From positions 1 through 40,221 of the forward strand of contig NZXU01000083.1 of the NCBI GenBank assembly GCA_002698425.1: 40,221 bases of DNA, read 5' to 3'. A program made the translations under genes and the position numbers. This stretch comes from Ahrensia sp. (GTDB lineage Bacteria > Pseudomonadota > Alphaproteobacteria > Rhizobiales > Rhizobiaceae). Under the pieces are notes generated by a model. The model was not told where the DNA came from. It did no database searches and saw only the letters and a list, made by a program, of their open reading frames with translations. Below are positions 1-9,418 of the stretch, piece after piece (the stretch's first letter is position 1; each line of letters opens with the position of its first letter).

Positions 1-354
1 AAGAAGGGACGGCATTTTCTTCTGACCGTCGAGGAAGACGCTGTCATCGACCTGAAGACGGTGCACGCGAAGATCGGCGCCAGCGGGCGCGTTTCATTCG
101 GCAAGCCGGAGCAGCTGATGGAGTATCTCGGCGTCATTCCGGGCGCGGTTACGGCCTTCGGCGTTATCAACGATGATGACCATGCCGTCACGCTGATCTT
201 TGACGAAGCGCTCGTCGCGCATGACATCATCAATGCCCATCCGCTAGCAAATGACGCAACGACCTCGATTGCGACGGCCGACATGAAGCGTTTCGTCGAG
301 GCGACGGGTCACGCCTGGCAAGTCTTGAATCTTGCCGGCGAAAACGCGACATAG
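1..354 (+). CDS. Prolyl-tRNA editing (YbaK/ProX-type) protein, 3' part
   Basis: Open from the first base of the window to a TAG at 352-354, so the 5' end lies outside; 117 residues are visible. The C-terminal stretch with HPLANDATTSI followed by DMKRFVEATGH is characteristic of the stand-alone YbaK/ProX editing domain ('prolyl-tRNA synthetase associated domain'). Known members hydrolyse mis-charged tRNA(Pro), mainly Ala-tRNA(Pro), in trans in the cytoplasm. The family is usually about 160-170 residues, so roughly the first third is missing here. It is followed by a co-directional chaperedoxin gene after about 50 bases, so the two may share a transcript; I infer a protein quality-control neighbourhood. 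The family call is fairly secure; the exact mischarged substrate is not readable from the fragment. Confidence 0.8.
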   Translation, partial: KKGRHFLLTVEEDAVIDLKTVHAKIGASGRVSFGKPEQLMEYLGVIPGAVTAFGVINDDDHAVTLIFDEALVAHDIINAHPLANDATTSIATADMKRFVEATGHAWQVLNLAGENAT

Positions 355-404
355 GCGGGCAGATTACAACCAATTCCCCGCAGTTCGCGCAAAGGACACG
401 GACG

Positions 405-1406
405 ATGAGCTCCAACGACAATCCGTTTGCCTCCAACCAGGGCGGCTATTCCAGCCAGAACGTGGCGTTCGGCGGCGGCAATGGCGCTGCGCAGCCGGCC
501 ATGGGCGGCGCGCCCGGTGCGGCGGCCGGCGACCTGATCAAGGATACGACGACCGCGAATTTCCAGGCCGATGTCATCGCCGAATCGCGCAATCAGCCGG
601 TGCTGATCGATTTCTGGGCGCCCTGGTGCGGCCCCTGCAAGCAGCTGACGCCGCGCCTCGAGGCTGCTGTCCGGAAAGCCGGCGGCAAGGTGAAGCTGGT
701 CAAGATGAATATCGACGAGCATCCCTCCATTCCGGGCCAGATGGGCGTGCAGTCGATCCCGGCCGTCGTCGCCTTCCACAACGGCCAGCCAGTCGACGGT
801 TTCATGGGCGCGGTGCCGGACAGCCAACTCGAGGAGTTCATCGCGAAGCTGGCCGGATCGTCGTCCAACGCGCAGGACGAGGCGCTCGAACAGGCGCTGG
901 AAGCTGCGGTGCAAGCGCGGGAGGGGGGCGACCTCAACCGGGCGGCGCAGATCTACCAGATGATCCTGCAGCAGATGCCGGACAATGCGCCGGCCTATGC
1001 GGGACTGGCCGGCATGCTGCTCGATGCGGGCGAAACCGAGCAGGCCAAGCAGATGGTTGCGCAGGCGCCGGAAGGCATCGCCGAATCGGCGGAGCTCGCT
1101 TCGGTCAAGGCGCGGCTGGAACTGTCGGAGAAAGTCGCTGGTCTGGGCGATCCCGCCGAAATGGAACGCAGGCTCACCGCCAATCCGGGCGATCACGACA
1201 CGCGCTTCGACCTCGCGCAGCTGAAAAACGCCATGGACGACCGCGAAGCCGCGGCCGACCTGTTGCTCGACATCATGAAGGCCGACCGCGAATGGCGCGA
1301 GGACGGCGCCCGGCTGGAACTGCTGAAGTTCTTCGAGGCATGGGGCCCGACCGATCCGGCGACCGTCAAGGCGCGGCGCAAATTGTCGGCGCTGCTTTTC
1401 CGGTAA
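405..1406 (+). CDS. cnoX: Chaperedoxin: thioredoxin domain plus TPR repeats (CnoX/YbbN family)
   Basis: A 333-residue cytoplasmic protein. Residues 1-45 are a low-complexity Gly/Asn/Ala-rich extension; about 46-150 form a thioredoxin fold with WAPWCGPCK (CGPC at 75-78) and the cis-Pro in SIPAVVAF; about 160-333 are TPR-like helices typical of the TPR_20 half of CnoX. Known members protect substrates from oxidative over-aggregation and hand them to GroEL or DnaK. E. coli CnoX has lost the first active-site cysteine, whereas here both cysteines are present, so a thiol-disulfide activity is expected (inference). The start is supported by AAAGGA at 391-396, eight bases before ATG. The LON-domain and Trm112 genes follow on the same strand. 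Length is near the family norm apart from the N-terminal extension. Confidence 0.88.
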   Translation: MSSNDNPFASNQGGYSSQNVAFGGGNGAAQPAMGGAPGAAAGDLIKDTTTANFQADVIAESRNQPVLIDFWAPWCGPCKQLTPRLEAAVRKAGGKVKLVKMNIDEHPSIPGQMGVQSIPAVVAFHNGQPVDGFMGAVPDSQLEEFIAKLAGSSSNAQDEALEQALEAAVQAREGGDLNRAAQIYQMILQQMPDNAPAYAGLAGMLLDAGETEQAKQMVAQAPEGIAESAELASVKARLELSEKVAGLGDPAEMERRLTANPGDHDTRFDLAQLKNAMDDREAAADLLLDIMKADREWREDGARLELLKFFEAWGPTDPATVKARRKLSALLFR

Positions 1407-1419
1407 TCCGCGTCTCTTT

Positions 1420-1446
1420 CGCCGCCGTCCCTTGAGTTCGGCGGCG
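1420..1446 (+). other. Stem-loop between cnoX and the LON-domain gene
   Basis: CGCCGCCG (1420-1427) pairs perfectly with CGGCGGCG (1439-1446) around an 11-base loop, 14 bases after the cnoX stop. No T-run follows, so it is not a classical intrinsic terminator. It could stabilise the upstream mRNA end or act as a weak terminator. Function is inferred only. Confidence 0.35.
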
Positions 1447-1495
1447 GCTGACACAGATTCCGGGGCGAGACCCGAAGGAGGAGCGTTTCGCAGGC

Positions 1496-2167
1496 ATGCA
1501 GGCAGGCAACAGGACATACAGCACCGCGAAGGATATCCCGGACTGCGTCCCGGTGTTTCCGCTGTCGGGCGCGTTGCTCCTGCCGGGCGGCCAGATGCCG
1601 CTGAACATCTTCGAGCCCCGCTATCTTGAAATGATCGACGCGGCGCTGCGCGGCGACCGCGTCATCGGCATGATCCAGCCAAAATTTTCCGACGACAGCG
1701 GCAGTTCCGACAAGCCGAAACTCTGCGCCGTCGGCTGTCTCGGGCGGCTCGCCTCCTTCGCCGAATCCGGCGACGGGCGCTACCTGGTTTCCCTGCAGGG
1801 CATCTGCCGGTTCCGGGTCGCCGAAGAACTCAATGTCCGCACGCCGTTCCGCCAGTGCCGCATCAGCCCCTTCATGTCCGATCTCGACGAGGAAGGCGAT
1901 GCCTCATGCGTCGACCGTGAGGCGCTGCTGCGCGTCTTTCGCGCCTATCTCGACGCCAATGACCTCGAGGCGGACTGGGAGAGCGTCAAGCGCGCCGGAA
2001 ACGACACGCTGGTCAACGCGCTGTCGATGATGTCGCCTTACGGACCGGCGGAAAAACAGGCGCTCCTCGAAGCGCCCGACCTGAAATCGCGCGCCGAGAC
2101 CCTGATCGCGATCACCGAGATGGCGCTGGCGCGCGACAAGGAAGACTTCGCCAAGACGCTTCAATAA
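1496..2167 (+). CDS. LON substrate-binding-domain protein (no protease domain)
   Basis: 223 residues that align in pattern with the N-terminal substrate-binding domain of Lon protease: [15 protein letters not shown] near residue 20, [11 protein letters not shown] near 38, and the later [16 protein letters not shown]. There is no AAA+ or Ser-Lys protease module, so this is one of the stand-alone Lon-N proteins common in alphaproteobacteria, whose role is not firmly established; a substrate-binding or adaptor function is inferred. AAGGAGGAG at 1475-1483 lies 12 bases before the ATG. It sits between cnoX and the Trm112 gene on the same strand, which suggests a small protein-homeostasis operon. 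The domain call is strong; the cellular role is open. Confidence 0.85.
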   Translation: MQAGNRTYSTAKDIPDCVPVFPLSGALLLPGGQMPLNIFEPRYLEMIDAALRGDRVIGMIQPKFSDDSGSSDKPKLCAVGCLGRLASFAESGDGRYLVSLQGICRFRVAEELNVRTPFRQCRISPFMSDLDEEGDASCVDREALLRVFRAYLDANDLEADWESVKRAGNDTLVNALSMMSPYGPAEKQALLEAPDLKSRAETLIAITEMALARDKEDFAKTLQ

Positions 2168-2214
2168 AGAAGACCCTGCAGCAGCATGTCGGGATCACTG
2201 CGCGGAGGCATGGA

Positions 2215-2430
2215 ATGACCGAGGACAAGAAAAAGCAGGATGCGGTCCAGAGCGAGGAGATGGACCCGAAACTGCTCGAATTGCTGGTCTGCCCGCTCAC
2301 AAAATCGCCGCTGACATTCGACCGCGAAAAGAACGAGCTGGTCTCCGAGGCGGCGAAGCTCGCCTATCCGGTGCGTGGCGGCGTGCCGATCATGCTGCCG
2401 TCGGAGGCAAGGCGGCTCGACGCCCCTTGA
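2215..2430 (+). CDS. Trm112/UPF0434 family small protein
   Basis: 71 residues. The core [18 protein letters not shown] followed by [13 protein letters not shown] is the Trm112/UPF0434 signature. Bacterial members are small beta-rich proteins; in eukaryotes and archaea Trm112 activates several methyltransferases, but that partner role is not proven for bacterial forms such as this. Only one of the zinc-ligand cysteines seen in some relatives is visible (VCPL), so zinc binding is doubtful here. GGAGG at 2204-2208 precedes the ATG with good spacing. Two further in-frame ATG codons lie upstream of the conserved core (2215 and 2260); I chose the first because of the ribosome site. It is 47 bases after the LON-domain gene on the same strand. 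Confidence 0.82.
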   Translation: MTEDKKKQDAVQSEEMDPKLLELLVCPLTKSPLTFDREKNELVSEAAKLAYPVRGGVPIMLPSEARRLDAP

Positions 2431-2485
2431 AAGGACGGTTTCCCCTTCGCGCCGAAACGCTCTACCCTTGGGGCAACCGAATCGG

Positions 2486-3100
2486 ATGACACGGCAGGTA
2501 TCGCGGCAAGTGAGCGAGGGCGCGACCACGAAACGCGGCAAGGCCAAGCGCGAAGCGCTGGTGCAGGCGGCGGCCGAATTGTTCTGGACGCGCGGCTACG
2601 AGGCGTCGAGCCTGGCCGATATCGCCTCCGCGGCCCGTGTGCCGCTCGGCAATGTCTACTACTATTTCAAGACCAAGAGCGATCTTGCCGGCGCGGTCGC
2701 CGACCTCTTCGTGCAGCAGACAGAGACGCTGATCGAGGAGGTGCGCGCCGACACGCCGGAACCGCGTCAACGGCTCAAGCAGCTGATTTCCAGGTTGCAA
2801 TCCGGCCAGCAGGGCCGCGTGCAGTTCGGGTGCCCGATCTATTCTGCGGCACGAGACTATCGCCGCGCCGCGCCGGATCGGGGCGCGCGCGCCGCCGAGA
2901 GCTTCTCGCTTCTGACCGGGTTCGTCGCCACCGAGCTCGGCAGGACGGGCCTGCGGCCGTCGATCGCCCTGTCGCGGGCGCGCGCCGTCGTCGCCGACTG
3001 GCAAGGTTCGATCGCGCTTGCCCATGCGCTCGGCGAGCCGCCGGTGCTTGCCGAGTGTTTCTCGCGGATGGAACGCACGCTCGGCCTGCCGCCCGCCTGA
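2486..3100 (+). CDS. TetR/AcrR-family transcriptional regulator
   Basis: 204 residues from the ATG at 2486. Residues about 22-68 are a TetR helix-turn-helix: ELFWTRGYEASSLADIA, then VPLGNVYYYFKTKSDLAGAV with the hallmark YYYF recognition helix end. The C-terminal ligand domain contains GCPIYSAARDYR and resembles the TetR_C class seen in LmrA/YxaF-like repressors; the ligand is unknown. The frame stays open upstream to 2375, but that longer form would overlap the Trm112 gene and adds a sequence without homology features, so I prefer 2486. Its TGA (3098-3100) abuts the stop codon of the convergent UbiH-type gene with no gap. A target cannot be assigned from context. Confidence 0.85.
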   Translation: MTRQVSRQVSEGATTKRGKAKREALVQAAAELFWTRGYEASSLADIASAARVPLGNVYYYFKTKSDLAGAVADLFVQQTETLIEEVRADTPEPRQRLKQLISRLQSGQQGRVQFGCPIYSAARDYRRAAPDRGARAAESFSLLTGFVATELGRTGLRPSIALSRARAVVADWQGSIALAHALGEPPVLAECFSRMERTLGLPPA

Positions 3101-4387
3101 TCAGATGGGCTCGCCGCGCAGCAGGCGCGGGGCGGGACCGGACAGGCCGGCCGCCTGGCTGATGAGAAAATTCTTCATGCCGGGCATGCGGTCGACCAGT
3201 CCGAGGCCGATGTCGCGGACCGCGCGGAGCGGTGTGAAGTCGTTGGAGAACATGCGGTTGAGGACGTCGGTGGTCATGCCCATCTGCCAGGTGTCAAAGC
3301 GCCGCCAGCGCTCGTAGCGCTGCAACACGTCGAGCGCGCCGATATCGAGGCCGAGCCTGTCGGCCTCGACAATCGTTTCGGCCAGGGCAGCGGCATCCTT
3401 GAAACCGAGATTGAGCCCCTGGCCGGCGATCGGATGGATGCCGTGCGCCGCGTCGCCGACAAGCGCGACGCGCGGTTTGACGAAGTCGCGCGCAAGCGTC
3501 AGGCCGAGCGGATAGGCGCGCTTCGGCCCCTCGACGCGGATATCGCCGAGCTTCAGGCCAAAACGCTGCTCCAGTTCGATATCGAAGGTGAAATCGTCGG
3601 CGGCAAGCAGCCTCTCGGCGTTTTCCTTCGTCTCCGTCCAGACGATGGAGGAGCGGTTGCCTTTCAGCGGCAGGGTGGCGAACGGTCCGGCCGGCAGGAA
3701 ATGCTCCTCGGCGCGTCCTTCATGCGGACGCTCATGGGCGATCGTCGCGACGATGCCCATCTGGCCGTAATCCCAATGCACCGTCTTGATGCCGGCGAGG
3801 CCGCGCAGCGCCGATTTCACGCCGTCGGCGGCGACCAGCAGGCGGGCCTTAACCTCCTCGCCATTGGTCAGGGCGACCGTCAGCGGCGCGCCGGGCGCGC
3901 CTTCGGAAAACCCGGAAACGGCGACGCCTTGCGAAATGGTGACGCCGCAGGCCCGGCATGTCTCGCGCAGCGCTCCGTTGAGCGCCGCGTTGGGCAGCAT
4001 GTGGGCGAAGGGTTCTCCCGGACGCACCTCGCCGTCGAAGGTCAGAAAGACCGGCCGCGTCGGATCGCCGGTCCGCGAATCGGTGACGATCATCTCGCGG
4101 ATCGGTTCGGCATCCTCGAGAAGCGTGTCCCAGCAGCCGAGTTCGGCGAGCATGCGGGACGCTGCCGCGGCGATCGCCGAGGCGCGCCCGTCCTTCTTCC
4201 AGACGCCTTCCGGCGCCGGATCGACGACCCGGATCGAAATATGCGGCGCGGCATGCGCGATCGCGGCGGCCGTCGCCAGTCCGACATAGCCGGCTCCGGC
4301 GATCAGAACATCGACCGCGTCCGCTCCGCTCTTTTTCGAGGCTTTCTTGCTGGCGCTCTTCGCGCGCGGTGTTGCCGTTGCCATCAT
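3101..4387 (-). CDS. UbiH/UbiF-type FAD-dependent hydroxylase (ubiquinone biosynthesis)
   Basis: A flavoprotein of the class A monooxygenase family, 428 residues from the ATG at 4387. It has the Rossmann GAGYVG at about 31-36 with a preceding VLIAG strand, and the FAD-ribityl motif ALVGDAAHGIHPIAGQGLN near residue 300. This combination is the UbiH/UbiF/UbiL group that hydroxylates the ubiquinone ring. Alphaproteobacterial members vary in regiospecificity, so I do not assign the ring carbon. The N-terminus is unusual: a Lys/Ala/Ser-rich stretch (KSASKKASKKS) precedes the FAD fold. Starts at 4405 (GTG), 4396 or 4384 are possible; GGAG just before 4387 favours that one. It is divergent from tesB across 93 bases. 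Confidence 0.85.
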   Translation of the reverse strand: MMATATPRAKSASKKASKKSGADAVDVLIAGAGYVGLATAAAIAHAAPHISIRVVDPAPEGVWKKDGRASAIAAAASRMLAELGCWDTLLEDAEPIREMIVTDSRTGDPTRPVFLTFDGEVRPGEPFAHMLPNAALNGALRETCRACGVTISQGVAVSGFSEGAPGAPLTVALTNGEEVKARLLVAADGVKSALRGLAGIKTVHWDYGQMGIVATIAHERPHEGRAEEHFLPAGPFATLPLKGNRSSIVWTETKENAERLLAADDFTFDIELEQRFGLKLGDIRVEGPKRAYPLGLTLARDFVKPRVALVGDAAHGIHPIAGQGLNLGFKDAAALAETIVEADRLGLDIGALDVLQRYERWRRFDTWQMGMTTDVLNRMFSNDFTPLRAVRDIGLGLVDRMPGMKNFLISQAAGLSGPAPRLLRGEPI

Positions 4388-4480
4388 CGTCTCCATGCCG
4401 GGCACGCGCGCGCCGCGGACTTGACTTGTTGCGTGTCCCCTGTAGCAAAACGCGTCATCAACTCCAAATGGAGCGCCGCC

Positions 4481-5341
4481 ATGTCATCCGCAATGCAGGG
4501 ACTGATTTCGATCCTCGATCTGGAGACGCTCGAGCGCAACCTGTTTCGTGGTCGCAGCCCGCAAACGGGGTGGCAGCGCGTCTTCGGCGGCCAGGTGATC
4601 GCGCAGGCGCTGGTCGCCGCGCAACGCACCGTCGAGGCCGACCGTCATGTCCATTCGCTGCATTGCTATTTCATGCGGCCGGGCGATCCGGCGGTGCCGA
4701 TCATCTACGAGGTCGACCGCATCCGCGACGGCAAGAGCTTCACGACGCGGCGGGTCGTCGCCATCCAGCATGGCCATGCGATCTTTTCCCTGTCGGCATC
4801 GTTCCAGATCGACGAGCCGGGGCTGGAACACCAGATCGAAATGCCGGCGGACCTGCCGCGTCCCGAAACGCTGACAAGCGCCAAGGAATTGATCGAGAGC
4901 TTCATCGACAGCGTTCCGGAAAGCGTGCGCGCCTATTGGGAGCGCGAGCGCCCGATCGAGTTCAAGCCGGTCTCGCTGACCCATTATACATCGCGGGAAA
5001 AACTGCCTCCGAAACAGCATATCTGGATCCGCACCACCGGCCCCGTGCCGGACGACCGGCCGCTGCAGGCGGCGGTGCTCGCCTATCTGTCGGACATGAC
5101 GCTGCTCGATACCTCGCTGTTCGCGCATGGCCGCGCGGTCTTCGACGAGGATTTGCAGGTCGCCAGCCTCGACCATGCCATGTGGTTTCATCGGCCCAAT
5201 CCGCTCGATGACTGGCTGCTCTACACGCAGGACAGCCCGAACACGTCCGGCGGGCGCGGCTTCACGCGCGGATCGATCTATTCCCCCGATGGCACCCTGG
5301 TCGCCTCGATGGCGCAAGAAGGGCTGATCCGGCTGCGCTGA
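4481..5341 (+). CDS. tesB: Acyl-CoA thioesterase II
   Basis: 286 residues, the same length as E. coli TesB. Two hot-dog domains hydrolyse medium and long acyl-CoAs to free fatty acid and CoA in the cytoplasm. Visible hallmarks are GRSPQTGWQRVFGGQV near the N-terminus, LHCYFMRPGD, RDGKSFTTRRV, and in the second half AYLSDMTLLDT (carrying the catalytic Asp region) and the C-terminal SMAQEGLIR with the conserved Gln. The frame is open far upstream (to 3434), but that part is antisense to the UbiH-type gene. GGAG at 4470-4473 lies seven bases before the ATG at 4481. It stands alone after its divergent neighbour and is followed by the nitrogen-control region of the first glnK. Confidence 0.93.
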   Translation: MSSAMQGLISILDLETLERNLFRGRSPQTGWQRVFGGQVIAQALVAAQRTVEADRHVHSLHCYFMRPGDPAVPIIYEVDRIRDGKSFTTRRVVAIQHGHAIFSLSASFQIDEPGLEHQIEMPADLPRPETLTSAKELIESFIDSVPESVRAYWERERPIEFKPVSLTHYTSREKLPPKQHIWIRTTGPVPDDRPLQAAVLAYLSDMTLLDTSLFAHGRAVFDEDLQVASLDHAMWFHRPNPLDDWLLYTQDSPNTSGGRGFTRGSIYSPDGTLVASMAQEGLIRLR

Positions 5342-5351
5342 TAATCAGTCG

Positions 5352-5372
5352 TTTGCCTAAATATTCGGCAAA
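5352..5372 (+). promoter_or_regulatory. Candidate NtrC enhancer site 1 upstream of glnK-1
   Basis: A dyad TTTGCC-N9-GGCAAA, containing the TGC-N11-GCA spacing typical of NtrC sites. It lies about 120 bases upstream of the -24/-12 promoter. A second dyad starts 30 bases further on, a spacing of about three helical turns that suits cooperative activator dimers. Binding by NtrC is inferred. Confidence 0.6.
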
Positions 5373-5378
5373 AACGCG

Positions 5379-5892
<514 letters not shown>

Positions 5893-5916
5893 CGCGGACC
5901 TTGGAAGGGGCTTCCC

Positions 5917-7242
5917 ATGAATAGAAAACTTCTCTCGGGCGCAGTCGCGCTCTCGACCTTGCTGGCGTCCGCCGGCGCGGCGCTTGCGCAGGACGCGGCG
6001 ACCACCATGGACAAGGGCGACACCGCCTGGATGATGGTGTCGACGCTTCTCGTCCTGTTCATGATCATTCCCGGTCTGGCGCTGTTCTATGGCGGTCTCG
6101 TGCGCGCGAAGAACATGCTGTCGGTCCTCATGCAGTGCACGCTGATCGCCTCGGTGGTGATGATCATCTGGGTGCTGTGGGGCTATTCCTTCGCTTTCGG
6201 CGGCAGCACGTCGCCCTATTGGGGCGGTCTCGGCAAGGTCTTCCTTTCCGGCGTCACGATGGACAGCGAGGCGGCGACGTTCACCGACGGCGTGGTGCTA
6301 CCGGAATATGTCTTCATCTGCTTCCAGATGACCTTCGCCGCCATCACGCCGGCCCTGATCGTCGGCGCTTTTGCCGAGCGGGCCAAATTCTCGGGCGTGA
6401 TCCTGTTCACGGTCCTGTGGGTCACCGTCGTCTATTTCCCGATCGCCCACATGGTCTGGGACGGTTCCGGTCTGATCTTCAGCTGGGGCGCGATCGACTT
6501 CGCGGGCGGCACGGTCGTTCACATCAATGCCGGCATCGCGGGCCTCGTCTGGGCGATCATGCTCGGCAAGCGCATCGGTTTCGGCCGGGACAACATGGCG
6601 CCGCATTCGATGACGCTGACCATGGTCGGCGCGGCGATGCTGTGGGTCGGCTGGTTCGGCTTCAACGCCGGCTCCAACCTCGAAGCCACGTCCAACGCCA
6701 CGCTGGCGATGATGAACACCTTCATCGCAACGGCCGCTGCGGTGGTCTCCTGGTCGTTGGTCGAAGGCATCATGCGCGGCAAGTCGTCGGGCCTCGGCGC
6801 CGCTTCCGGCATGGTGGCCGGCCTCGTCGCCGTCACGCCGGCCTGCGGCACGTCCGGCCCGATTGGCGCGCTCGTTCTCGGCCTGGCGGTGTCGCCGATC
6901 TGCTATTTCTTCGTGACCACGATCAAGTCGAAATTCGGCTATGACGACAGTCTCGACGTCTTCGGCGTGCACGGCATTGGCGGCATCGTCGGCGCCATCG
7001 GCACCGGCATCCTCTGTGCTCCGGCACTCGGCGGCACCGGCTATGTCGTCGAGGCCGGCACGATGGGCGCGCAGGTGATTACCCAGATCCAGGCGGTCCT
7101 CGTCACCCTGGTGTGGTCCGGCGTCGGTTCGGCCGTGCTGATCCTCATCGTCAAGGCGATTACGGGCATCCGCGCCAGCGACGACGCAGAGCGCGAAGGT
7201 CTCGACCTCGCCTCTCACGGCGAATCCGCCTATCACGCCTGA
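5917..7242 (+). CDS. amtB: Ammonium transporter AmtB, copy 1
   Basis: 441 residues with a cleavable signal peptide (cut near ALA-Q, residue 24) and about 11 membrane helices; an inner-membrane trimeric channel for ammonium. The conserved Asp is at 194 (DFAGGTVVH), the pore twin histidines are at 202 and 352 (FGVHGIGG), 150 residues apart as in E. coli AmtB (168/318). The aromatic gate motifs MTFAAITPAL and LWVGWFGFN are present. The C-terminal tail EREGLDLASHGESAY is the standard GlnK-docking region. It follows glnK-1 by 24 bases with a GAAGGGG ribosome site and is closed by a strong terminator at 7267-7298, so glnK-amtB forms a complete two-gene operon. Confidence 0.96.
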   Translation: MNRKLLSGAVALSTLLASAGAALAQDAATTMDKGDTAWMMVSTLLVLFMIIPGLALFYGGLVRAKNMLSVLMQCTLIASVVMIIWVLWGYSFAFGGSTSPYWGGLGKVFLSGVTMDSEAATFTDGVVLPEYVFICFQMTFAAITPALIVGAFAERAKFSGVILFTVLWVTVVYFPIAHMVWDGSGLIFSWGAIDFAGGTVVHINAGIAGLVWAIMLGKRIGFGRDNMAPHSMTLTMVGAAMLWVGWFGFNAGSNLEATSNATLAMMNTFIATAAAVVSWSLVEGIMRGKSSGLGAASGMVAGLVAVTPACGTSGPIGALVLGLAVSPICYFFVTTIKSKFGYDDSLDVFGVHGIGGIVGAIGTGILCAPALGGTGYVVEAGTMGAQVITQIQAVLVTLVWSGVGSAVLILIVKAITGIRASDDAEREGLDLASHGESAYHA

Positions 7243-7266
7243 AAACGCAGGCATTTTCACTGAAGG

Positions 7267-7298
7267 AAAGCCCGGGCTCATGCCCGGGCTTTTCGTTT
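7267..7298 (+). terminator. Rho-independent terminator after amtB-1
   Basis: An 11-base perfect stem AAAGCCCGGGC / GCCCGGGCTTT with a TCAT loop, running into TTTTCGTTTT. It ends the first glnK-amtB operon and insulates the second. Confidence 0.93.
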
Positions 7299-7339
7299 TC
7301 CCCCACGTAAAGATTAAGAAACCATCAATTTTTTGTTAT

Positions 7340-7356
7340 TGCCTATATTTTAGGCA
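7340..7356 (+). promoter_or_regulatory. Candidate NtrC enhancer site upstream of glnK-2
   Basis: TGCCTA-N5-TAGGCA, a perfect 6-base dyad with TGC-N11-GCA spacing in an AT-rich stretch, 102 bases upstream of the second sigma-54 promoter. It closely resembles site 1 before glnK-1 (TGCCTA-N5-TCGGCA). No clear second dyad was found at the 30-base offset. The 7243-7552 gap otherwise holds only the terminator and promoter listed separately. Confidence 0.62.
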
Positions 7357-7441
7357 TGCTGCGCTGCAATCGATAATCTGCGTTCATAGGCGTGCTTCAA
7401 AAGCGCATTTATTTCAGTGCTTTACTCATCCCGCGCGAGTT

Positions 7442-7891
<450 letters not shown>

Positions 7892-7921
7892 GCGCGCCCA
7901 GTTATCAGGAGTTCAATAACA

Positions 7922-9262
7922 ATGACCATGTCTAAAGGTTTTCGATACGGCCTTGCCGGACTTGCCGCAGCCGCCGTGCTGTGCGCCGGGCCCGCTTTCG
8001 CCCAGGAAGCTGAAGAGGCGGCGGAAGCGGCCTCGACCGTAGCGTCGCCGGACGTTCAGTACATCTTCAACACGCTGCTCTTCCTCATCGGCGGTTTCCT
8101 CGTCATGTGGATGGCCGCGGGTTTCGCCATGCTGGAAGCCGGCCTCGTGCGTTCCAAGAACGTGTCGATGCAGTCGCTGAAGAACATCGCCCTCTATTCG
8201 ATCGCCGGTATCATGTACTGGCTGGTCGGCTACAGCCTCATGTATACCGACGTGAACGGCGGCTATATGGGCTCGTTCGGCACCTATGCCTTCGACGCCG
8301 TCGGCGGCGACGCACTCGACGTCGGCTATTCGACGGCATCCGACTGGTTCTTCCAGATGGTGTTCGTGGCAACCGCGGCTTCGATCGTCTCCGGTACGGT
8401 TGCCGAGCGCATGAAGCTCTGGCCGTTCCTGGTTTTCGTCGTCGTTCTGACCGGCTTCATCTACCCGATCGCAGGCTCCTGGCAGTGGGGCGGCGGCTGG
8501 CTCTCCGAGATGGGCTTCTCCGATTTCGCCGGCTCGACGCTGGTGCACTCGGTCGGCGGCTGGGCGGCTCTCGCCGGTGCTCTTCTGGTTGGCGCGCGCG
8601 CCGGCAAGTATGAGGGCGGCAAGATCAACCCGATGGTCGGTTCCTCGATCCCGCTCGCCACGCTCGGCACCTTCATCCTGTGGCTCGGCTGGTTCGGCTT
8701 CAACGGCGCGTCGCAGCTCGCCATGGGCACGATCGGCGATGTGACGGACGTGTCGCGCATCTTCGCCAACACCAACATTGCAGCGGCCGCCGGCGTGGTG
8801 ACTTCGATCATCCTCCTGCAGATCCTCTACAAGAAGGTCGACGTGACGATGGTTCTCAACGGTGCGCTTGCGGGCCTCGTCTCCATCACCGCCGAGCCGC
8901 TGGCTCCGGCCGTGTGGCAGGCGATCCTCATCGGCGCCGTCGGTGGCGCGATCGTGATCTTCACCGTTCCGCTGCTCGACAAGCTGAAGATCGACGACGT
9001 CGTCGGCGCCATCCCGGTCCACCTGTTCGCAGGTATCTGGGGCACGCTGATCGTTCCGTTCTCCAACTCCGACACGAGCTACGGCACGCAGATCGTCGGC
9101 ATCGTTTCCTACGGTGTGTTCACGCTGGTCTGCTCCTTCATCGTCTGGTTCATCCTGAAGGCGATCATGGGGCTGCGCGTTTCGCCCGAAGAAGAGGCCA
9201 TGGGTCTCGACAAGGCGGAAATCGGCGTCGAAGCCTATCCGGAATTCTCCCAGGCGTCATGA
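7922..9262 (+). CDS. amtB: Ammonium transporter, copy 2 (divergent subfamily)
   Basis: 446 residues with signal peptide (cut near AFA-Q, about residue 28), then an acidic EAEEAAEAA stretch and about 11 membrane helices. Conserved Asp 201 (DFAGSTLVH) and His 209 are in place, and a second pore His is at 367 in IPVHLFAGIWG; the gap between histidines is 158, against 150 in copy 1. Aromatic gate motifs MVFVATAAS and LWLGWFGFN are kept. The C-terminal tail reads EEEAMGLDKAEIGVEAYPEF, a different tail type from copy 1 (HGESAY). The sequence between motifs is clearly different, so this is an older paralogue or transferred gene, not a recent duplicate, even though its PII partner is nearly identical to copy 1. 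A terminator follows at 9354. Confidence 0.95.
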   Translation: MTMSKGFRYGLAGLAAAAVLCAGPAFAQEAEEAAEAASTVASPDVQYIFNTLLFLIGGFLVMWMAAGFAMLEAGLVRSKNVSMQSLKNIALYSIAGIMYWLVGYSLMYTDVNGGYMGSFGTYAFDAVGGDALDVGYSTASDWFFQMVFVATAASIVSGTVAERMKLWPFLVFVVVLTGFIYPIAGSWQWGGGWLSEMGFSDFAGSTLVHSVGGWAALAGALLVGARAGKYEGGKINPMVGSSIPLATLGTFILWLGWFGFNGASQLAMGTIGDVTDVSRIFANTNIAAAAGVVTSIILLQILYKKVDVTMVLNGALAGLVSITAEPLAPAVWQAILIGAVGGAIVIFTVPLLDKLKIDDVVGAIPVHLFAGIWGTLIVPFSNSDTSYGTQIVGIVSYGVFTLVCSFIVWFILKAIMGLRVSPEEEAMGLDKAEIGVEAYPEFSQAS

Positions 9263-9353
9263 CGCCCGGGTCTATTCCGAGGGGCGGGCTGTTTCCTCCT
9301 CCCATGGCCCGCCCCGACTCCATCCCGTCGTGATGTCTGACATCACACCAACT

Positions 9354-9381
9354 GGCCCGGTCGAAAGACCGGGCCTTTTTT
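9354..9381 (+). terminator. Rho-independent terminator after amtB-2
   Basis: A 9-base perfect stem GGCCCGGTC / GACCGGGCC with a GAAA tetraloop followed by TTTTTT. It closes the second glnK-amtB operon and separates it from ftsK. Confidence 0.95.
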
Positions 9382-9418
9382 GTCCGGCATTTTCGGCAAT
9401 CTGCAAACTGGTGCGCAT

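Noticed and set aside
3434..4480. An upstream extension of the tesB frame giving a 635-residue protein
   Set aside because: The extra part is antisense to the UbiH-type gene. The tesB ATG at 4481 has a ribosome site and gives exactly the family length.
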